A stretch of 64,000 nucleotides of DNA, taken from Coprococcus sp. (lineage in GTDB: Bacteria; Bacillota; Clostridia; Lachnospirales; Lachnospiraceae). The stretch is taken from NCBI GenBank assembly GCA_022793995.1, contig JAAWDY010000043.1:1-64000 (forward strand), written 5' to 3'. Below the pieces are notes generated by a model. It did not search any database. It saw only the letters and a list, made by a program, of their open reading frames with translations, and was not told the DNA's origin. The position numbers and the translations under genes were made by a program. Below are positions 37,017 to 46,104 of the stretch, piece by piece; positions within the stretch are counted from its first letter, which is position 1, and every line of letters starts with the position of its first letter.

Positions 37017-40000
37017 TCTAAGGGACAGAAATATTCTGGTTTCCGCGGCGGCAGGCTCCGGTAAAACGGCGGTACTGGTGGAACGGATCATCGCGCGTCT
37101 CACGAAAGATACGTATCCGGTGGACGTGGATCGTATGCTGATCGTAACTTACACGGAGGCGGCGGCAGCCGAGATGAAGGAGAGGATCGTGGACGCTCTC
37201 GAAAAGGCGCTTGCAAAGAATCCTTCGGATATCCATCTGAAACGCCAGTTGGCGCTGATCCATACAGCGAAGATCACGACGATACATAGTTTCTGCCTTT
37301 CCGTTATTCGGGAGTATTTTCATACCATTGACCTGGATCCAGGTTTTCGTATCGCGGAGGAAGGGGAAATCCGGCTTTTGAAGCAGGACGTCATGCGGGA
37401 AATGCTGGAGGCCCGCTATGAGCAAGGAAGCGAGGAGTTCCTGCGCTTTGTGGAGACGTTTGCCACAGGACGGGGGGACGATCAGCTCTCGGAGCTGATC
37501 CAGGAACTTTTTGAGTACGCGGGGAGCTATCCGGACGCGGACGCGTGGCTGGACGGATGTGCGGACGCATATGATACAGGTCTTAGTGAGGGTTCCCCTT
37601 TCGTGCAGGCGCTTTTGTCCTATATGAAAGAGTGTCTCCAGGATTTCCAAAAGCTTTTCGCGGAGGCGGAGGAGATCTGCCGGGAAGCGGACGGACCCTA
37701 TATGTATGAGAAGACGATTGAGGCGGACTGGCAGCGGTTGGAGCCTGTTTTTAACGCTCGGGATTTAGAAGGGTATTTCCTTGCTTTTCAGTCATTAGGA
37801 GCGTGGGCAAAGCTTGCGGCGAACCGGGATAAAGAGGTGTCCCGGGAGAAGGCGGAGCGTGTGAAAGCTCTTCGCGGAGCGTGGAAGAAACTGGCGGACG
37901 ATATACAGTGCGGCTTCTTCTTCCAGCCGCGCGGGGAGATGGAGGAAGATATTGCACTGAGCCGCCCGGTCATCCATACGCTGGTGGAGCTGGTAAAAGA
38001 ATTCGACCGGGCCTTTGCCGCGAAAAAAGCGGAGAAAAATGTGATCGATTTTCGGGATATGGAGCATTTTGCGCTGAAAATACTGACTCGCAGGGAGGAG
38101 GGGAAGCTTGTGCCCTCTGAGGCGGCGAAGGAATATCAGGAACAGTTTGTGGAAGTGATGATCGACGAATATCAGGACAGCAACCTGATCCAGGAGGCGA
38201 TCCTTGGCAGCGTGTCACGGAGTAGCAAAGGAGAGAATAACCTGTTCATGGTGGGGGACGTGAAGCAGAGTATTTACCGTTTTCGGCTGTCCCGGCCGGA
38301 GCTTTTCATGGAAAAATTCGATTCATACAGTACAGAAGAAGGAGACTGCCGCCGCATTGACCTGCATAAGAATTTTCGGAGCCGGCGGGAAGTTTTGGAT
38401 TCGGTAAACGTCATTTTCCGGCAGATCATGACGAGAAAGCTAGGGAAAATAGAATATGACGATAACGCCGCTTTATATGTGGGTGCGACCTATAAGGAGC
38501 AAAAAGGCAATGAGACGGAGATTCTGGTGATCGACACCGAGACTTTGGGGGAAGAGGAGGAGAGTCCCGAAGATGGGGGATACGAGGGAGGCACAGGCGG
38601 CAAGGGAAGATCAGCCGGCGCGGACGCGGCGCGGGAGACGGAAGCTCGTGCGGCGGCGGAGCGGATCCACGCGCTTCTGGAAAGTCACCGGGTATGGGAC
38701 AAGGAGCTGAATGAGTTTCGGCCTGTCCAATGCCGCGACATCGCGCTCCTTACCCGGAGTCTTGCGGGCTGGACGGACATTTTTATCCGGGTACTAGGGG
38801 AGGAAGGAATCCCCGCTTTTGCCCCATCGAAAGAAGGGTATTTCGGGACGCCGGAGATTGGGTGGATGCTGGATTACCTGCGGGTGTTGGATAATTTTCG
38901 GCAGGACATCCCCCTTGCGGCTGTGCTGAAATCCCCTTTTGGAGAGTGTACGAATGAAGAACTTGCCTGTATACGCAAAAGATACCCCAAAGTAGCGTTT
39001 CACGAAGCAGCGCTCATGACAGCGGGAATCCTGGATGAACCGGAACAGACGGACGCAGACGCGGATACGGATGCGAAGAGGAACGCCGGAGAGGGAAAGC
39101 GGGAAGAGACGGAAGAAATACCGCAGGCCATGCGGGAGAAGCTTGCACGTATCTTTGGGGAACTTGCTCGTTTCCGGGAACGGGTGCCGTATACAGCCAT
39201 CCATGACCTGCTCTGGATGATTATGAAGGAGACCGGTTACCGGGATTATGTCTACGCAATGCCGGGAGGAGAACAAAGGCTGGCAAACCTGGAAATGCTC
39301 CTTGCCCGTGCAAAAAGCTTTGAGGCGGCAAGCTATAAGGGATTGTTTCATTTTGTCCGGTATATCGGGCAGCTCCAGAAATATAACGTGGATTTCGGCG
39401 AGGCGGGGATTTATGACGAGGGGACGGACGCGGTACGGGTGATGAGTATCCATAAGAGTAAAGGGCTGGAATTCCCGGTCGTGATCGTGGCAGGAATGGG
39501 GAAGCAGTTCAACACCCAGGATTTGAAAGGAAGTATCGTGGTACACCCGGAGCTTGGCGTAGGGATGGATGCGGTGGATCTTGTAAGAAGGACAAAGTGC
39601 CCCACGATTTTTAAGAAGATTATCCAGACAGAGACAAAATTGGAAAACCTGGGCGAAGAGCTGCGGGTACTCTATGTGGCGATGACGCGTGCGAAAGAGA
39701 AGCTGATCCTTCTAGGGACAGTATCGAAAGCAGCGAAGAAGCTGGCAGATTACGAGGCCAGGGAAGAAGACGCACGAACGCCTCTTTCTTTTACAACACT
39801 TGCAGGCGCGAAGTGTTACTATGACTGGGTCCTCCCCGCGGCGGCAAAGCTTTCCGGGACGCTCCCTCTTACAGTCACTTTGCTGGACCCCGGCGGGATC
39901 CGCGCAGGAGGGAGAACGCGGCGGAAGATGGATCGGGTGGAAAAGGAAATGTTCCTGAATGCCGCGGCAGATCGGACGCATCCGTTAGCTAAGACGGACG

Positions 40001-40728
40001 AAAGGTTTGCCAAGCGCCTTATGGAACAGTTTACGTACCGGTATCCTTTCGAGAAGGAAGAACAGTTTAAGCTGAAGTATACTGTGTCCGAGCTGAAGAA
40101 GCGGTCCATGCCCCTGCTCCTTAGGGAACCTGGGGAAGACGGGGAGATTCTGGTGGAGGAGGAAGAGGTCATCCCGCTGGTTCCGAAATTTATGCAGGAG
40201 GAACATGAGCTGACGGGCGCATCTCGGGGAAGCGCATATCATAAGCTTTTAGAGCTTCTGGATTTTACAAAGGAATATACCAAGGATACACTGGCGGCAG
40301 CAGTCGCTCATTTTCAGGAAGAGAAGCTTTTGAGCGAAGAGATGGCGGTATGCATCCGTGCGGAGGATATCCAACATTTTCTGAGTACGGATATCGGAAA
40401 GAGGATGCATCAGGCGGCGCTTTTGGGACGTCTTTACCGGGAGCAGCCGTTTGTGTTCGGCATTGACGCAGGAGAAATGTATCCCGGCGCCGATAACGGG
40501 GAACTGGTATTGATCCAAGGGATCATCGACGTATTTTTTGAGGAAGAGGATCGCCTGATTGTGCTGGATTATAAAACGGATAAGGCACGGGAGGCAGGAG
40601 AGCTTGTCGAGAAATACCAGGAACAGCTGCATTTATATGGAAGAGCGCTGGAACAGATGACAGGAAAGAAGGCTGCGGAAAAAGTGATCTATTCGTTTAC
40701 ACTGCGGCAGGAAATCGTATTGGAGTGA
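36976..40728 (+). CDS. addA: Helicase-exonuclease AddAB, subunit AddA
   Basis: This is a 1,250-residue UvrD-family helicase with a C-terminal RecB-like nuclease. The Walker A VSAAAGSGKTAVLVE lies at residues 22-36, motif II is MIDEYQDSN near 395, motif III is GDVKQSIYRFR near 420, motif V-VI regions include SIHKSKGLEFPVV and LRVLYVAMTRAKEKL, and the nuclease motif LDYKTDKA is near 1195. A low-complexity acidic insertion (near 530-550) lies in a loop region. It supplies the motor of AddAB and degrades one strand. It starts inside the end of addB. Confidence 0.97.
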   Translation: MAVKWTEEQKQVIDLRDRNILVSAAAGSGKTAVLVERIIARLTKDTYPVDVDRMLIVTYTEAAAAEMKERIVDALEKALAKNPSDIHLKRQLALIHTAKITTIHSFCLSVIREYFHTIDLDPGFRIAEEGEIRLLKQDVMREMLEARYEQGSEEFLRFVETFATGRGDDQLSELIQELFEYAGSYPDADAWLDGCADAYDTGLSEGSPFVQALLSYMKECLQDFQKLFAEAEEICREADGPYMYEKTIEADWQRLEPVFNARDLEGYFLAFQSLGAWAKLAANRDKEVSREKAERVKALRGAWKKLADDIQCGFFFQPRGEMEEDIALSRPVIHTLVELVKEFDRAFAAKKAEKNVIDFRDMEHFALKILTRREEGKLVPSEAAKEYQEQFVEVMIDEYQDSNLIQEAILGSVSRSSKGENNLFMVGDVKQSIYRFRLSRPELFMEKFDSYSTEEGDCRRIDLHKNFRSRREVLDSVNVIFRQIMTRKLGKIEYDDNAALYVGATYKEQKGNETEILVIDTETLGEEEESPEDGGYEGGTGGKGRSAGADAARETEARAAAERIHALLESHRVWDKELNEFRPVQCRDIALLTRSLAGWTDIFIRVLGEEGIPAFAPSKEGYFGTPEIGWMLDYLRVLDNFRQDIPLAAVLKSPFGECTNEELACIRKRYPKVAFHEAALMTAGILDEPEQTDADADTDAKRNAGEGKREETEEIPQAMREKLARIFGELARFRERVPYTAIHDLLWMIMKETGYRDYVYAMPGGEQRLANLEMLLARAKSFEAASYKGLFHFVRYIGQLQKYNVDFGEAGIYDEGTDAVRVMSIHKSKGLEFPVVIVAGMGKQFNTQDLKGSIVVHPELGVGMDAVDLVRRTKCPTIFKKIIQTETKLENLGEELRVLYVAMTRAKEKLILLGTVSKAAKKLADYEAREEDARTPLSFTTLAGAKCYYDWVLPAAAKLSGTLPLTVTLLDPGGIRAGGRTRRKMDRVEKEMFLNAAADRTHPLAKTDERFAKRLMEQFTYRYPFEKEEQFKLKYTVSELKKRSMPLLLREPGEDGEILVEEEEVIPLVPKFMQEEHELTGASRGSAYHKLLELLDFTKEYTKDTLAAAVAHFQEEKLLSEEMAVCIRAEDIQHFLSTDIGKRMHQAALLGRLYREQPFVFGIDAGEMYPGADNGELVLIQGIIDVFFEEEDRLIVLDYKTDKAREAGELVEKYQEQLHLYGRALEQMTGKKAAEKVIYSFTLRQEIVLE

Positions 40729-40811
40729 GACTGCATTGGTGGTATTCCAAATGTCGTTGTATGAGGGATACAATTTGTAGAAATAACAGTAACAAAAGGA
40801 TGGAATAAGAT

Positions 40812-42044
40812 ATGAAAAGAGGAGTATGCAGACTGTTTTTATGCATTCTATGCATCCTGTTACTTACAGGGTGTAATAAAACCGAGGAAACGGCTATGGT
40901 AAACAAACAACCAGAAAAAGTGGAACTGGTAGTCTGGGGAGCTGAGGAGGATACGGAACTGATGAATCAGATCATCCAGAGCTTCGAGGCGAATTATCAG
41001 GGGCAGGCGGACTTCCAGATATCATTTGAAGTACAAGGAGAGTCCCAGTGTAAGGACGCATTGATCGGCGGGCTTGAGGAAGGCGCTGATGTGTTCACTT
41101 TTGCTGACGACCAGCTAAACGCGCTTGCAGCTGCAGGAGCCTTAGATCCAATTGAAAATGCAGATGAAATCAGGAGTAAGAATCTTTCCAATGCAGTGGA
41201 GGCGGCTTCGGTCGGGAGCAACCTCTATGCATATCCGCTGACGGCGGATAATGGATATTTCTTATATTATAACAAGCAGTTTATTACCGAAGAGCAGGCG
41301 CGGACGCTGGACGGGATATTGGATGCGGCGTCGGCAAGCGGCAGGCTGTTCACGATGGACTGGTCTTCGGCATGGTATGTGTACTCCTTTTTTGGAAATA
41401 CAGGGCTTCAGGTAGGGCTTAACGATGACGGGATTACAAACTACTGTACATGGAACCAGGCGGACGGAAATCCCAGTGGTGTTGAAGTGGCGCAGGCAAT
41501 GCTCCGGATAGCAGGAAGTTCAGGATTTGCCAGCCGTACGGATGAAGAATTCCTTAGCGGGGTAAGAGACGGCTCGGTGATTGCAGGTGTCAGCGGTGTG
41601 TGGAATGCTGTTGCAATAGAGGAAGTATGGGGAGAAAACGCAGGGGCAGCCAAGCTTCCAACCTATACCTGCAGCGACGGACAGATACAGATGGCGTCTT
41701 TTTCGGGATGTAAACTGATCGGTGTAAACGCATATTCGGAACAGCCTAAATGGGCGGCTGCACTTGCAGAGTGGATTACGAATGAAGAGAATCAGCGTCT
41801 CCGTTTTGAGATGAGGGGACAAGGTCCGTCCAATATTGCGGTTGCTGATTCCGCAGAAATTCAGGCTTCGTATGCAATCGCCGCACTTTTAGAGCAGTCA
41901 GAGTTTTCTCAGCTCCAGCGGGTGGGCGGCAAGTTCTGGGATCCTGTTACAAAGTTTGCGGGAAATATGGCGGCAGGGAATCCTTCTGGACAGGGACTGC
42001 AGGAGCAGCTAGACGAGATGGTAGAAGGTGTTTCCGCGAGATAG
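40812..42044 (+). CDS. Sugar-type extracellular solute-binding lipoprotein
   Basis: This 410-residue protein has a lipoprotein signal (LCILLLTGCNKTEE, lipobox LTGC near residue 21) and a family-1 solute-binding fold like maltose-binding protein: VELVVWGAEEDTELM at the start of the mature part, DVFTFADDQLNALAAAGALDPI, YAYPLTADNGYFLYYNKQF, and the late EWITNEENQRLRFEMRGQGPSN. It should be anchored outside the membrane. No permease or ATPase genes accompany it. Instead a chemoreceptor follows after 33 bases, suggesting that it delivers ligand signals to that receptor. The ligand is probably a sugar or oligosaccharide, by family. Confidence 0.9.
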   Translation: MKRGVCRLFLCILCILLLTGCNKTEETAMVNKQPEKVELVVWGAEEDTELMNQIIQSFEANYQGQADFQISFEVQGESQCKDALIGGLEEGADVFTFADDQLNALAAAGALDPIENADEIRSKNLSNAVEAASVGSNLYAYPLTADNGYFLYYNKQFITEEQARTLDGILDAASASGRLFTMDWSSAWYVYSFFGNTGLQVGLNDDGITNYCTWNQADGNPSGVEVAQAMLRIAGSSGFASRTDEEFLSGVRDGSVIAGVSGVWNAVAIEEVWGENAGAAKLPTYTCSDGQIQMASFSGCKLIGVNAYSEQPKWAAALAEWITNEENQRLRFEMRGQGPSNIAVADSAEIQASYAIAALLEQSEFSQLQRVGGKFWDPVTKFAGNMAAGNPSGQGLQEQLDEMVEGVSAR

Positions 42045-42077
42045 ATCTAATATTACGAAAGGATAAGTGAGAATAAG

Positions 42078-43664
42078 ATGAAGAATAAATTCAGTATACG
42101 GCAACGTCTGATCCTCCCGATCCTCCTTCTGGGAGTCGTGGCATTCACATCCAACGTCCTGTCGGTTTTCAGCATCAATAATGTAAATTCAAATGCATTA
42201 AGGATTGTTGACGATTATATGGTGGGTTTGGAGACTTTGCAGAATATCCGCCACTCTACCACCAATATCCATAAGATGGCGCTGTCCCATATTGTCGCGG
42301 CAGACTATAACACTATGATTACTGTCGTGGCACAGATTAAGGAAGAAGAGAAGGTACTGGAAAAATATCTGGATGAATATAAAAATTATGTCACGGAAGA
42401 GGAAGAGGCAATCTACGCGCAACTCCTGGAAAATTACGATTCTTTTAAGCATGCGTTGGTCTATCTTGTCTGTGCAAGCGCAGACAGCAAGACCCAGGAC
42501 GCCTATGCGTATGCTAACGGCGACGTCGCAGGTTTCGGGGAAGCCATGGCAAAGAATACTGACGAACTGTATGCGGCTGTCAGCGCTCGGACGGACAGTG
42601 CAAGGCAGAAGCTTTTGGTCGTTTACATAAGTTCTCTTATTATCGCCGCAGCCGTGGTTGTCGCATGCGTGGTTCTGGTATTTGCCGCGGTCAGGATGAT
42701 CAAGAAATACGTGATCACGCCGATTAAAGGAACAGTAGACACACTTCAGGGAAGTTCGAATAAACTTGACGAGGTGACGGGTGGAGTTCTGAATCATACC
42801 CGCACATCAGGTGAAAGCGCGAGAGGGCTTTCCGCTCTTACCGATTCTTTATCTATGGCGATCCAGAAGGTAGCAAATAGCGCGGCTCTCATAAACAACA
42901 GCGCGTCGGACGTTAAAGGGGATGTCCGAAGCATGGCGGAAGAATGCAGTGCGATAATGAGATACTCTTCTGAAATGAAAGCGCGGGCAAACGAGATGGA
43001 GGTATCGGCGCAAACAAATACGGACGCCATCCAAAAGAAAGCTTCCGATATTCTAGAAGTACTTGAGGAGGCGATCGAGAACAGTAAGAGCGTTGACCAG
43101 GTGAACAGCCTGACAAAAGATATCTTGTCTATCTCTTCAACGACCAACCTGATCGCCCTTAACGCATCCGTGGAGGCGATGCGTGCCGGGGAAGCAGGGA
43201 AAGGATTTGCAGTTGTTGCGAACGAAATTAAGAGCCTAGCAAATTCCTGCGGTGAAACAGCGGGTCGTATTCAAGAAGTGAATAAGATTGTCACAAACGC
43301 TGTATATAATCTCTCCAGGCATTCTCAGGATATGGCGGATTATTTAAATGAGACCATTTTGACGGAATTCCGGGAGTTTGTCCGTTCCGGCAGGCAATAT
43401 AAGGAAGATGCTGACTATGTAAAAGAAATAATAGATGCGTTTAACGGCAGGATAGACAACCTTAGGAATTCTATGACCGAGATAGCGGATTCTATCCAAA
43501 GTATTACAAAGGCGATCGATGAAGGCGCATCTGGAATTGCCGGAGTTGCGGGCAGCGCTAGGAATCTGGTTGAAGATATGGCGGATATCGCAGCACAGAT
43601 GGATATCAACAGGGAAATTGTGGAAGAATTGAAGAAACAGATGGAGGTTTTAACCGAGCTGTAG
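42078..43664 (+). CDS. Methyl-accepting chemotaxis protein
   Basis: This is a 528-residue receptor. A membrane helix lies at residues 10-30, then a 150-residue four-helix-bundle type ligand domain (NALRIVDDYMVGLETLQNIRH), a second helix near 180-205, and a cytoplasmic coiled-coil signalling domain. The highly conserved hairpin tip is SSTTNLIALNASVEAMRAGE followed by AGKGFAVVANEIKSLA. It would control the flagellar motor through CheA/CheW, encoded elsewhere. The upstream gene for a sugar-binding lipoprotein is likely its ligand-binding partner. A terminator follows at 43736. AGGATAAGTGAG precedes the start. Confidence 0.94.
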   Translation: MKNKFSIRQRLILPILLLGVVAFTSNVLSVFSINNVNSNALRIVDDYMVGLETLQNIRHSTTNIHKMALSHIVAADYNTMITVVAQIKEEEKVLEKYLDEYKNYVTEEEEAIYAQLLENYDSFKHALVYLVCASADSKTQDAYAYANGDVAGFGEAMAKNTDELYAAVSARTDSARQKLLVVYISSLIIAAAVVVACVVLVFAAVRMIKKYVITPIKGTVDTLQGSSNKLDEVTGGVLNHTRTSGESARGLSALTDSLSMAIQKVANSAALINNSASDVKGDVRSMAEECSAIMRYSSEMKARANEMEVSAQTNTDAIQKKASDILEVLEEAIENSKSVDQVNSLTKDILSISSTTNLIALNASVEAMRAGEAGKGFAVVANEIKSLANSCGETAGRIQEVNKIVTNAVYNLSRHSQDMADYLNETILTEFREFVRSGRQYKEDADYVKEIIDAFNGRIDNLRNSMTEIADSIQSITKAIDEGASGIAGVAGSARNLVEDMADIAAQMDINREIVEELKKQMEVLTEL

Positions 43665-43735
43665 GGGAAGCGTAATAGCAGAGCGGGGTACACCAGAACT
43701 TGATGCCGCACGTGACACATGTTAGATAGAAGAGG

Positions 43736-43767
43736 AAAAATAGCCTGTGTATTGCAGGTTATTTTTT
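43736..43767 (+). terminator. Terminator after the chemoreceptor gene
   Basis: AAAAATAGCCTG pairs with CAGGTTATTTTT (one mismatch) around a short loop, and the 3' arm runs into TTTTTTG. It separates the chemoreceptor operon from the PadR operon. Confidence 0.8.
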
Positions 43768-43803
43768 GTGTAAAAAAATATATAAGAAAAAAATAATATT
43801 ATA

Positions 43804-43832
43804 TTGACAACCAATATTATATAAAATATAAT
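43804..43832 (+). promoter_or_regulatory. Consensus sigma-A promoter of the PadR operon
   Basis: TTGACA at 43804-43809 and TATAAT at 43827-43832 are both perfect and 17 bases apart, so the promoter should be very strong when not repressed. An 11-bp inverted repeat covers its spacer and -10 element. Confidence 0.85.
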
Positions 43833-43836
43833 ATTG
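43812..43836. promoter_or_regulatory. Putative PadR operator overlapping the promoter
   Basis: CAATATTATAT and ATATAATATTG form a perfect 11-bp inverted repeat around AAA, covering the spacer and -10 of the promoter. A further CAATATTGG lies about ten bases downstream. The first gene of the operon encodes a PadR-family repressor, so autoregulation is the simplest reading. The AT-rich sequence makes chance symmetry somewhat more likely. Confidence 0.6.
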
Positions 43837-43924
43837 CTAATAAATCAATATTGGAAATGGAATAGCTAACAGAGGAAGCATCAACCTATCAGCGATGGAA
43901 TTTAATAGGAAAGGAGTTGAGAAT

Positions 43925-44248
43925 ATGGTATTTAATACTGGTGCAGCCCTTCTGGATGCGATTGTTCTTGCGGTTGTTTCCCATGAGAAGGAGGGTACCT
44001 ATGGATACCGGATCACACAGGATGTGCGCAGAGCCCTGGATGTATCAGAATCTACGCTGTATCCGGTGCTCAGAAGGCTGCAGAAGGATGAATGTCTGAT
44101 GGCATACGACATGCAGTTCGACGGACGGAACCGGCGCTATTATAAAGTGACTGAAAAAGGGATGGCACAGCTTAATTTGTACCGGGTCGAGTGGAAGAGT
44201 TATTCTCAGAAGATTACAGCGATGTTTGAGAGAGGGGTGAGAGTATGA
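43925..44248 (+). CDS. PadR-family transcriptional regulator
   Basis: This 107-residue protein has the PadR winged helix: LLDAIVLAVVSHEKEGTYGYRITQDV, the recognition helix SESTLYPVLRRLQKDE, and the wing DGRNRRYYKVTEKGMAQL. PadR proteins are small repressors that often sense membrane-active compounds. The ATG at 43925 has AAAGGAG about eight bases upstream. It is the first gene of a four-gene envelope operon, overlaps the next gene by four bases, and likely binds the palindrome in its own promoter. In similar operons the partner gene encodes a DUF1700 (HAAS) membrane protein, as here. Confidence 0.93.
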   Translation: MVFNTGAALLDAIVLAVVSHEKEGTYGYRITQDVRRALDVSESTLYPVLRRLQKDECLMAYDMQFDGRNRRYYKVTEKGMAQLNLYRVEWKSYSQKITAMFERGVRV

Positions 44249-44967
44249 ACCGCAGGGAGTTCATGGACAGATTAGAGGCATTGCTTCAAAGTATTTCACC
44301 GGAGGAGAGGAATGAGGCGATGCAGTATTACAACGATTATTTTGATGATGCAGGCCCGGAGAATGAAGGGCGTGTGATCCGGGAGCTGGAAAGTCCGGAA
44401 AAGGTGGCGGCGATTATTAGGACAGGACTGGCCGACGGGGACGATGGAAACAAATTTTACAGTGAACGAAGTGAATACAGGGAAACAGGCTATACGGATA
44501 CACGTTTTGAGGAGTATAAGGTTCCGGTGGCAAGAGAGATGAGCGCGAATGGAAGAGAGGACAGGGGGACTCAGGGAAAGGGACCGTGGACCAGCCGTCC
44601 TTTGAAGATTTTGCTAATCATCCTGATTATCTGTGTCGGTGTACCGACAGTGATACCGGCCGTAGGCGGCGTTTTCCTTGGCATACTCGGGATACTGGCG
44701 GCGATCTTTGGAGTGATCGTGGCGTTCCTGTTCGCAGGAGTAGGCATTATGATCGGCGGTGTCGTGTGCTTTGCAACAGGGGTAGTACAACTCTTTCATT
44801 TCACCCCGGCGGGTATTTTACTGATCGGGATCGGGCTTTTGCTGGCTGCGCTGGGCGCGGTGCTGACCGCATTTATGTGGTGGCTCTGTATCGTTAAGAT
44901 GATGCCTACGGTATTCCGGGGAGTGGTAGAGATATTCAGGAAACCGTTTCAGAAAGGGAGGCGATAG
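44245..44967 (+). CDS. DUF1700 (HAAS) domain membrane protein
   Basis: The first 65 residues are the HAAS/DUF1700 signature (MNRREFMDRLEALLQSISPEE, AMQYYNDYFDDAGPENE, ELESPEKVAAII). A charged linker is followed by three or four membrane helices (about 125-225) and a basic tail. In other bacteria this family is encoded beside PadR regulators and is thought to regulate or be regulated with them. It starts inside the PadR stop (ATGA-type overlap) and is followed after two bases by the DUF4097 gene. Its exact activity is unknown. Confidence 0.88.
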   Translation: MNRREFMDRLEALLQSISPEERNEAMQYYNDYFDDAGPENEGRVIRELESPEKVAAIIRTGLADGDDGNKFYSERSEYRETGYTDTRFEEYKVPVAREMSANGREDRGTQGKGPWTSRPLKILLIILIICVGVPTVIPAVGGVFLGILGILAAIFGVIVAFLFAGVGIMIGGVVCFATGVVQLFHFTPAGILLIGIGLLLAALGAVLTAFMWWLCIVKMMPTVFRGVVEIFRKPFQKGRR

Positions 44968-44969
44968 AT

Positions 44970-45845
44970 TTGAGACGAGGATGGAAAATTTTTTGGATTA
45001 TTGTCGCAGTACTGACAGGATTGGGAATCGCGTGTTGCGCGGCTGCGCTGGCTTTGGGAATATCTTCTTCCCAGATCAGGGAGATATACCCGGACGGCAT
45101 CGGATTTTTCCAAAGTATCCATACAGAGGAGAGCAATCTGCCGGAAGACGTGGAGGCGAAAAACGAAGGGGAAGTAAGCGTCTATGAGGACATCACATCG
45201 TTGGAAGCCGATATCGGAGGCTATGAGTTGAAGATACGGCCGAGTGAAGACGAGGACGTACGGGTCGATACAACGGACTGCTGGTTTGGAGGAGACACGG
45301 AGATCGCGGTGTATGAAAAGAATGGGAGACTCTATATCAAGACTGTCCAGAGCGGAGAGTTCCTAGATGTTTTCTCGTTTTTCACCGAAAGGGGAGAGCA
45401 TTACGGGGAAATCCGCGTCTATCTGCCGACATCGCTCAGGCTTACGGAGGCAGAACTTTCAATCGGGGCTGCGGAGGTAGAGATCGATACGTTAAAAGCA
45501 GATAAGACGAAGATTTCGATCGGGGCTGCGGACTGCCACATCCAGCGCATAGAGACAGAAAAGGCCGATATCATGGTGGGCGGGGGAGACCTGGAGCTTG
45601 CCGGGAAGATAGACGGAGACATCACAGTAAAATGCGGCGCGGGGGATGTGGATCTCGAGCTTAAGGGCGGCGAGAGCGATTATAATTATGATGTTGTCTG
45701 CGGCGCAGGTGAAGTTGAGATTGGGGAAGCGGAGTACGGAGGTGCGGCCAGCACGAAAAGGATCGACAATGGCAGCAGCCGTACCGTGGATATCAAATGT
45801 GGAGCAGGAAAAGTAGAGATTTCTTTTAAGAAGGAGGATATGTAA
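44970..45845 (+). CDS. DUF4097 (LiaG-like) beta-repeat membrane protein
   Basis: One N-terminal membrane helix (FWIIVAVLTGLGIACCAAALAL) precedes a 230-residue extracytoplasmic domain with regular beta strands of the form LSIGAAEVEIDTLKADKTKIS and repeated CGAGDVDLELKG / CGAGEVEIGEA / CGAGKVEISF. This repetitive beta-helix pattern is typical of DUF4097, related to LiaG of the Bacillus cell-envelope stress locus. The start is TTG, after GGGAGGCGA. It is coupled to the PspC gene by a TAATG junction. It probably senses or shields the envelope, a family-based inference. Confidence 0.88.
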   Translation: MRRGWKIFWIIVAVLTGLGIACCAAALALGISSSQIREIYPDGIGFFQSIHTEESNLPEDVEAKNEGEVSVYEDITSLEADIGGYELKIRPSEDEDVRVDTTDCWFGGDTEIAVYEKNGRLYIKTVQSGEFLDVFSFFTERGEHYGEIRVYLPTSLRLTEAELSIGAAEVEIDTLKADKTKISIGAADCHIQRIETEKADIMVGGGDLELAGKIDGDITVKCGAGDVDLELKGGESDYNYDVVCGAGEVEIGEAEYGGAASTKRIDNGSSRTVDIKCGAGKVEISFKKEDM

Positions 45846-46042
45846 TGGAACCGAAACGTTTATACCGTTCAAGAATGAACCGCACGATCTGCGGAGTATG
45901 CGGAGGAATCGCAGAATATTTTAACATTGACCCAACGATCGTAAGGCTGGGGGGCGTGCTCTTGGCATGTATCAGCTTTGGGACCGGCGTGCTGGCTTAT
46001 TTTATAGCGGCTGTCATCATACCGGATAATCCCCAGTATTGA
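45845..46042 (+). CDS. PspC-domain protein
   Basis: This 65-residue protein is a single PspC domain: RLYRSRMNRTICGVCGGIAEYF, then FNIDPTIVRLGGVLLACISFG and a hydrophobic second helix to the end. PspC proteins sit in the inner membrane and take part in envelope-stress responses (phage-shock and LiaFSR-like systems). It starts within the stop of the DUF4097 gene, so it is the fourth member of the PadR operon. Its small size is usual for Firmicutes PspC homologues. Confidence 0.93.
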   Translation: MEPKRLYRSRMNRTICGVCGGIAEYFNIDPTIVRLGGVLLACISFGTGVLAYFIAAVIIPDNPQY

Positions 46043-46104
46043 TTCCCCTGTCGGTGAATAAAAGGGAAGATATGGGAAATACTCCTGTAAAGGAGTTGAT
46101 TCAC

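Noticed and set aside
38794..39546. Long open frame on the strand opposite addA
   Set aside because: The addA helicase motifs account for this sequence; the antisense frame shows no domain.
46055..46083. Sigma-G promoter for the spore protein
   Set aside because: TGAATA-17-AATACT partly fits but places the transcript start on the ribosome site, so I kept it only as a remark.
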